DNA from: Medicago truncatula
Lineage: Eukaryota > Streptophyta > Magnoliopsida > Fabales > Fabaceae
Length of the DNA: 64,000 nt
Assembly: GCF_003473485.1 (NCBI RefSeq)
Contig: NC_053048.1
Coordinates: forward strand, 30,314,755-30,378,754
Direction of reading: 5' to 3'
The position numbers were made by a program, and so were the translations under genes. This document shows positions 59,734 to 64,000 of this stretch, piece by piece. How positions within the stretch are numbered: position 1 is the stretch's first letter; every line of letters starts with the position of its first letter. The notes beneath the pieces are model-generated. The model saw nothing but the letters and a program-made list of their open reading frames with translations, did not search any database and was not told where the DNA came from.

Positions 59734-61021
59734 CTATTTTGAAGCAAGAAGACTTTCATAACGAGCTTTAAAGTAAGTCAAAAGTCCTTCTCTAGGAGGC
59801 AATTTATCCTTAACAATTGGATGGTTGGTGAAGTCTTGACTCCATTTGTAAAGCTTGGGAAATTTCTCACTAGTGAACAAATTCAAGTTTGTTGCTTCTT
59901 GTACAATGGGGAACCAAAAAGCTATGAAAACTGCAGCAATATCAACAATTCCAATCTCTTCTCCACCAAAGAAAGTCTCCTTAAGCTCATTCTCAAGAAC
60001 TTGAAAAGCCTCTTCTGTTTCCTCAATAGCTTTCTCACGTTCTTTCTCATCAATAGTGAAAGCAGCTTTTCGTGCAGCACTTAAACACTGGTTTAAAAAA
60101 TTAAGGTGATTATAAAAATTATGTATGTTAAAAGTAAGAAAGAAACTATCACATTTGCTAGTTTCACAAAAATTATGAATAAAAATAATGATAATAATTT
60201 TATCATATTATTCTTCTTAAATATTGATGTATTCACTATTATCGTGAGTGAAATATAATGACTTGTGACGGATTGGTTGAGTATTTGTTATTGTTACATC
60301 ACTAAGAACATGAATGACTATGAGTATTCACATGTATATATAATAGTCATCCGATGTTCGTTTCATTGAATAAATATGATATTTGAAGCCATTTTCTATG
60401 TGGATATACGCTAGAGAGACATTTAGCGAAGTTTGTGGTATTTACATAAATTTACAAATATCCATATGTATCATGTTTTTCTTCTTTCCCTCTAGAAAAT
60501 AAAGACACGATAATAACATTCTCGTGATGTCAGTTATTCAGTTAGTAGAGACAATGCATATTATATGTAGGGGTCAGAATTCGAACTTCGAACACCTCAC
60601 TTATGCACTTTAAAATTGAATATTTAGTTACCAGACTAGTTGACAAAAAAAAAAAAGACACGAGATTTACACAACAAAAAGAATAGAAGATTAGAATTAC
60701 CTTATCATCTATGAACTTTGTCCAGAAACGAGCCAAGGCTCTTTTGTAAGGATCAGAAGGTAAGATAGGATTTTGCTTCCAAGTTTCATCAACATACTCA
60801 AGAATCACAAGGGATTCTGATATGGGCTTATCATTATGAACTAATACAGGAACCTTTTTATAAATAGGGTTGTATTTTTTGAGTGTATCACTTAAGTTCC
60901 CTCCCTTTTCTAACTCATATTTGTATTCAACACCCTTCAATTTTAGAGCAATTTCCACCCTACTCACAAATGGACTTGCCATCATTCCAAAAAGCTTCAC
61001 ATTTTCCTGATTTGATGCCAT
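59734..61021 (-). CDS. tau-class glutathione S-transferase, copy 7
   Basis: Exon 1 is 61021-60701 ([20 protein letters not shown]...FIDDK). Exon 2 is 60087-59734 (acceptor CACTG-side CAG|TGT), beginning [16 protein letters not shown] and open to the stop, though it has no ATG of its own. The protein has 224 residues with Ser16 in MASPFVSRV and Glu69-Ser70. It is the most diverged copy: QEN for KEE, GKET-region KETFFGGEE for [15 protein letters not shown] for DFNNHP, and the C-terminus ESLLASK. A TATATATAG core lies at about 61092-61103 and an as-1-like box 1165 bp upstream. It has the shortest intron (613 bp), which nevertheless contains a SINE. Confidence 0.92.
60511..60653 (+). mobile_element. 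tRNA-derived SINE in intron of GST copy 7
   Basis: The A-box-like CAGTTATTCAGTTAGTAGAG and B box GTCAGAATTCGAACTTCG are degenerate; a terminal A run is present. AAAGACACGA occurs at 60501-60510 and 60654-60663 as the target duplication. The SINE ends about 40 bp from the exon 1 donor. Confidence 0.8.
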
Positions 61022-61109
61022 CTTAGCGCTTCAATTCTTAATCAAACAACTGTTTTTGGCTTATTGATATATATTTCTTGCTAATATCTACTTCTATATA
61101 TAGAGCTAG

Positions 61110-62185
61110 GATTGTTTCTTTTACAGTTAGAGCTATAAAAAAATTTCAACAAAATTGGAAGTCAACGAGAAAAGTCTATTAAATTAATTGCAATTTGAAG
61201 GAAATGTAATTAGTGGCGCCTCCCTTTGACCAAATGTATGTAGGATCACCATTTTTTTTCCTTTGACTCATAAGATATTACTAGTACTAAGTTCCTTATG
61301 ATAAGTTGTTTTTTTGCAATTCTAACATAATGTTAGAAAAGAAAATGCAATGTGTTTAATTTAGTATTTCATTCACATACATTGTTAATATTAACCACCG
61401 TAATGTTAGAAATATTTGACTTCAATCATAATTATTTATAGAGTTTTGCTAACAAGTTCCTCCTTTGGGGCACTTGTTAAAGATACAAAAATAGAAATAA
61501 TAGTTGATAAATGTTAAGTAGAAAATGTTACTTTCTAAAATTTCAATACATTGAATGCATCATTTTTAAGACAAAACTTCTTCTTTAGTCTTCTTAACTA
61601 GTGTCCTTAGGGCTTATATGTACACTTTTGTATATGAATGTGTTTAACTCTAATTTTTTTTATCTTCTAATACACTTAATAGTTTAAACTAGACAAAATT
61701 ACACACGTGATCACTCAACTACATTTTAGATGATGATTTGGTGTTTTTTTTTTATTTCACATCAATTATGTCCGTTTGCATATAAATTTTCAAGTTTTAA
61801 ATCAAAAAAATTTGTGCAAACATAGACGAAGGACCGTAGATTTAAAGACTAATAGTTCACGCAGAAATGAATGTATATTCAAATCAATCTAAATGACTAA
61901 AATAAATGTAAAAATATCGTTACATGAAATTTAGTTAAGGGACTATGTAAATAAATTTTGCCTTTTAATTATGGTTGTATCTTTTAAAACGGAGTGCGTG
62001 TCTATATATACACACACATTTCTTTTTTCAAAATTACTTTATTTACACAAAAAAGATGTTTTTTAAAAGTGCTTTGTATATGGAGTACTCTTTAGAGAGA
62101 AGATATTGGATGAGTCAAATGATCTAGAAAATCAGTGATACTTCTCCTACGAAGAGAAAATTCTGACAACATGAGTGCCAAGAAA
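61110..62185. other. upstream region of GST copy 7, no other gene
   Basis: AT-rich promoter-side DNA up to the as-1-like box. No exon, RNA gene or clear TE border found. Confidence 0.4.
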
Positions 62186-62205
62186 TGACGTAAGGGATTA
62201 CATAG
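62186..62205. promoter_or_regulatory. ocs/as-1-like element upstream of GST copy 7
   Basis: TGACGTAAGGGATTACATAG, 1165 bp before the ATG. It is preceded by GTGCCAAGAAA and followed by CCGTAAGCAATGAG as in the other copies. Confidence 0.7.
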
Positions 62206-62809
62206 CCGTAAGCAATGAGATAGAGATTTTTCCCATAAAAAATATACATTTAGAGAATTTTTTCAGCATATAAAAATATGCACATAGATAATTTATAAAA
62301 AAAAAAAAAATAACAATAATTAGTCCATTCACACACTAATTATAGATTTAGCCTCGTTCGATAAACGCTTTAATTAAGTGGTTAAAGATTTTCCCTAAAA
62401 ACAAAAGTGGTTAAAGATTTATCCTACAACTATTTAATTAACTTTCATGGAAACAACTTATTTATTTTTATAACATGTTTATTTATCTTTAATTGTCATA
62501 TTTTATTAAATAAATGAGTTGTTCTATTTATATTTATAGGAGTATTTTACTATGTTACTGTTATGTTTAATTTCACATAAATGGGATAAGTCACGAGAAT
62601 AAGAAAAAATTGTAGAATTATGATAAAAATGTTGCATTTGTTGAAGTTGTGATGAAATTGGATTTGTAATAAGAGAGGCTTTCTTCATCGTAAAAATAGT
62701 GAAAAATGAAAATGTAACATTTCATATGCGATGTCAAAGGACAAAAATTTATCACCATTATTTAAAAGGAAAATGGTTTTTTTCTATACACATCTCGTTC
62801 CAAAACTAG

Positions 62810-62814
<5 letters not shown>

Positions 62815-62875
<61 letters not shown>
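62815..62875. repeat. (TA)n microsatellite
   Basis: About 30 uninterrupted TA units. Confidence 0.95.
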
Positions 62876-62877
<2 letters not shown>

Positions 62878-62889
62878 AACATTAAAATA

Positions 62890-64000
62890 CATTTATTTAT
62901 GGTATATGTTATCATGGTTTTTGGGTGCCAAGCCATTAATTGGACTTGAACCTTTTGACCGTTGATATCTCTCTTTTTTCTTGGGAAGGGTAAAAGGAGA
63001 AAAACCCTTAAAAAGTTCTAGATTCGGGGGTCGTTTTCGCTAAGGGAAGGTGTTAGGCACCCGGAGCGATTATGGTACTCCATAAGAACCGTTCTCCTAA
63101 GTTTATTTCTACGCTTCATTTTTATTGCCTACTTATTGAAAGAAAAGAAGTTTTATACTTGAGTGAAGAATGGGGGTGAGAAGAAGTAGAATTTTGATTT
63201 TATTTCGGCTTGGAGGGGTTAAAGTCCCTTGCCTACGTACCGTTTTACGGGATCAAAACCGGCGTAGTTCTTGCTAAAAAGACTTGTTGTTTTTTGTTTT
63301 GGTTGTTTGATTTTAAATTTTGAAAATGATTTTGGAGAAAGGGATTGAGAGGCTTCATGAGCATTAGAGTATGAAAAAGTGAGGGTTTGTTTAGTGATTT
63401 TGCAAAAAAGGTCTAAATGATTAGATTTAGTTGAGAATTTTATTAAGAAAATAAAAGGTGAAAAGTTGTTGGAGTTTTGACTCCATTTTTATGAAAAATA
63501 TTTGAAGCGAGTTTGTTTGCATATTTTTTGGAAAAAAGTTGGATTTTCTCTAAGTGTTTAAACCTAAGCATTCATCTAACCATGCAATCATAGCCACATA
63601 TCTACGCATACAATCCTAGGCATACATCTAGGGTGAGTGTGTGTGTGCCGGTGCGTCATAGCGTCCATAGTCCATATTACAAAAATTACCTAAATACATT
63701 CTATGGCCTCTTTGCCAAGCTACAAACCAATGATAACAAATTACATCACCGAATGAATTAAAACTTGCAAAAATAAATGCTAAGCTAAAGAAAGTGGAGG
63801 AGATAGTGAAATGCTATGAAATGTATGGCACATGAAATGAAATGGTTAGTAATCATAAAGCACAAAATAGTAGGAAATAAACAAAAAGAAATTGCATAAG
63901 GATGGCAAAAAGAAAGTAATAAAGTGGTAAAAAACCTAAAATTTTTTGATATGATACCTAAATGTGCTTGTGACTCATAATCCTCACATCATGGCAATTT
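62890..64000 (+). mobile_element. Ogre/Tat-type Ty3 retrotransposon piece (runs off the window)
   Basis: GGGGGTCGTTTTCGCTAAGG, GGTGTTAGGCACCCGGAGCG, TATGGTACTCCATAAGAACC and TTGCCTACGTACCGTTTTAC are strings I associate with the LTR/untranslated regions of large legume Ogre-like elements. No gag or pol domain is inside the window. The assignment rests on recall of these motifs. Confidence 0.5.

Noticed and set aside
1-64000. CRISPR array, bacterial operon or phage elements
   Set aside because: No spaced identical repeats, no Shine-Dalgarno-led gene runs; introns, SINEs and MITEs show plant nuclear DNA.

Overview
This window is plant nuclear DNA. It is very AT-rich, its genes are split by GT-AG introns, and it carries many plant transposable elements. 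The protein sequences and repeat families point to a legume; Medicago truncatula or a close relative is my inference, not something proven here.

Left part (1-22 kb). A roughly 720-bp unit is repeated three times at 0.78-4.5 kb, and the middle copy is interrupted by a 1.9-kb non-autonomous CACTA transposon with an exact ATT target duplication. A gene-poor stretch with several MITEs follows. The host genes here are a secreted 8-cysteine lipid-transfer protein (11339-11997, minus, two exons), a proline tRNA with AGG anticodon (13066-13137), and a complete seven-exon RopGEF with a PRONE domain (13606-16722, minus). From 16.7 to 22.5 kb I see only repeats and unassigned AT-rich DNA.

Right part (22.5-61 kb). 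Seven tau-class glutathione S-transferase genes lie head-to-tail, all on the minus strand, at about 22.6-24.6, 29.2-30.8, 33.4-35.4, 38.2-40.9, 48.1-50.4, 53.5-56.0 and 59.7-61.0 kb. Each has a 321-nt exon 1 (catalytic Ser16, glutathione-binding Glu69-Ser70), one intron after codon 107, and an exon 2 of 339-357 nt. All seven frames are open, giving proteins of 219-225 residues. Six of the seven have an ocs/as-1-like box (TGAYGTAAGGGATTACRT type) 0.5-2.1 kb upstream. This is the type of element bound by TGA bZIP factors in stress-, auxin- and salicylate-responsive GST promoters, so the array looks like a co-regulated detoxification cluster built by tandem duplication.

The introns and spacers of the array hold insertions that differ from copy to copy: MITEs with 9-bp duplications, tRNA-derived SINEs, Stowaway MITEs, TRIM/LTR pieces, a solo LTR carrying seven palindromes, Ty1/copia fragments, and two degraded LINEs, one minus at 43.1-47.2 kb and one plus at 51.9-53.3 kb. 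None has broken a GST exon. The last kilobase looks like part of an Ogre-type Ty3 element.
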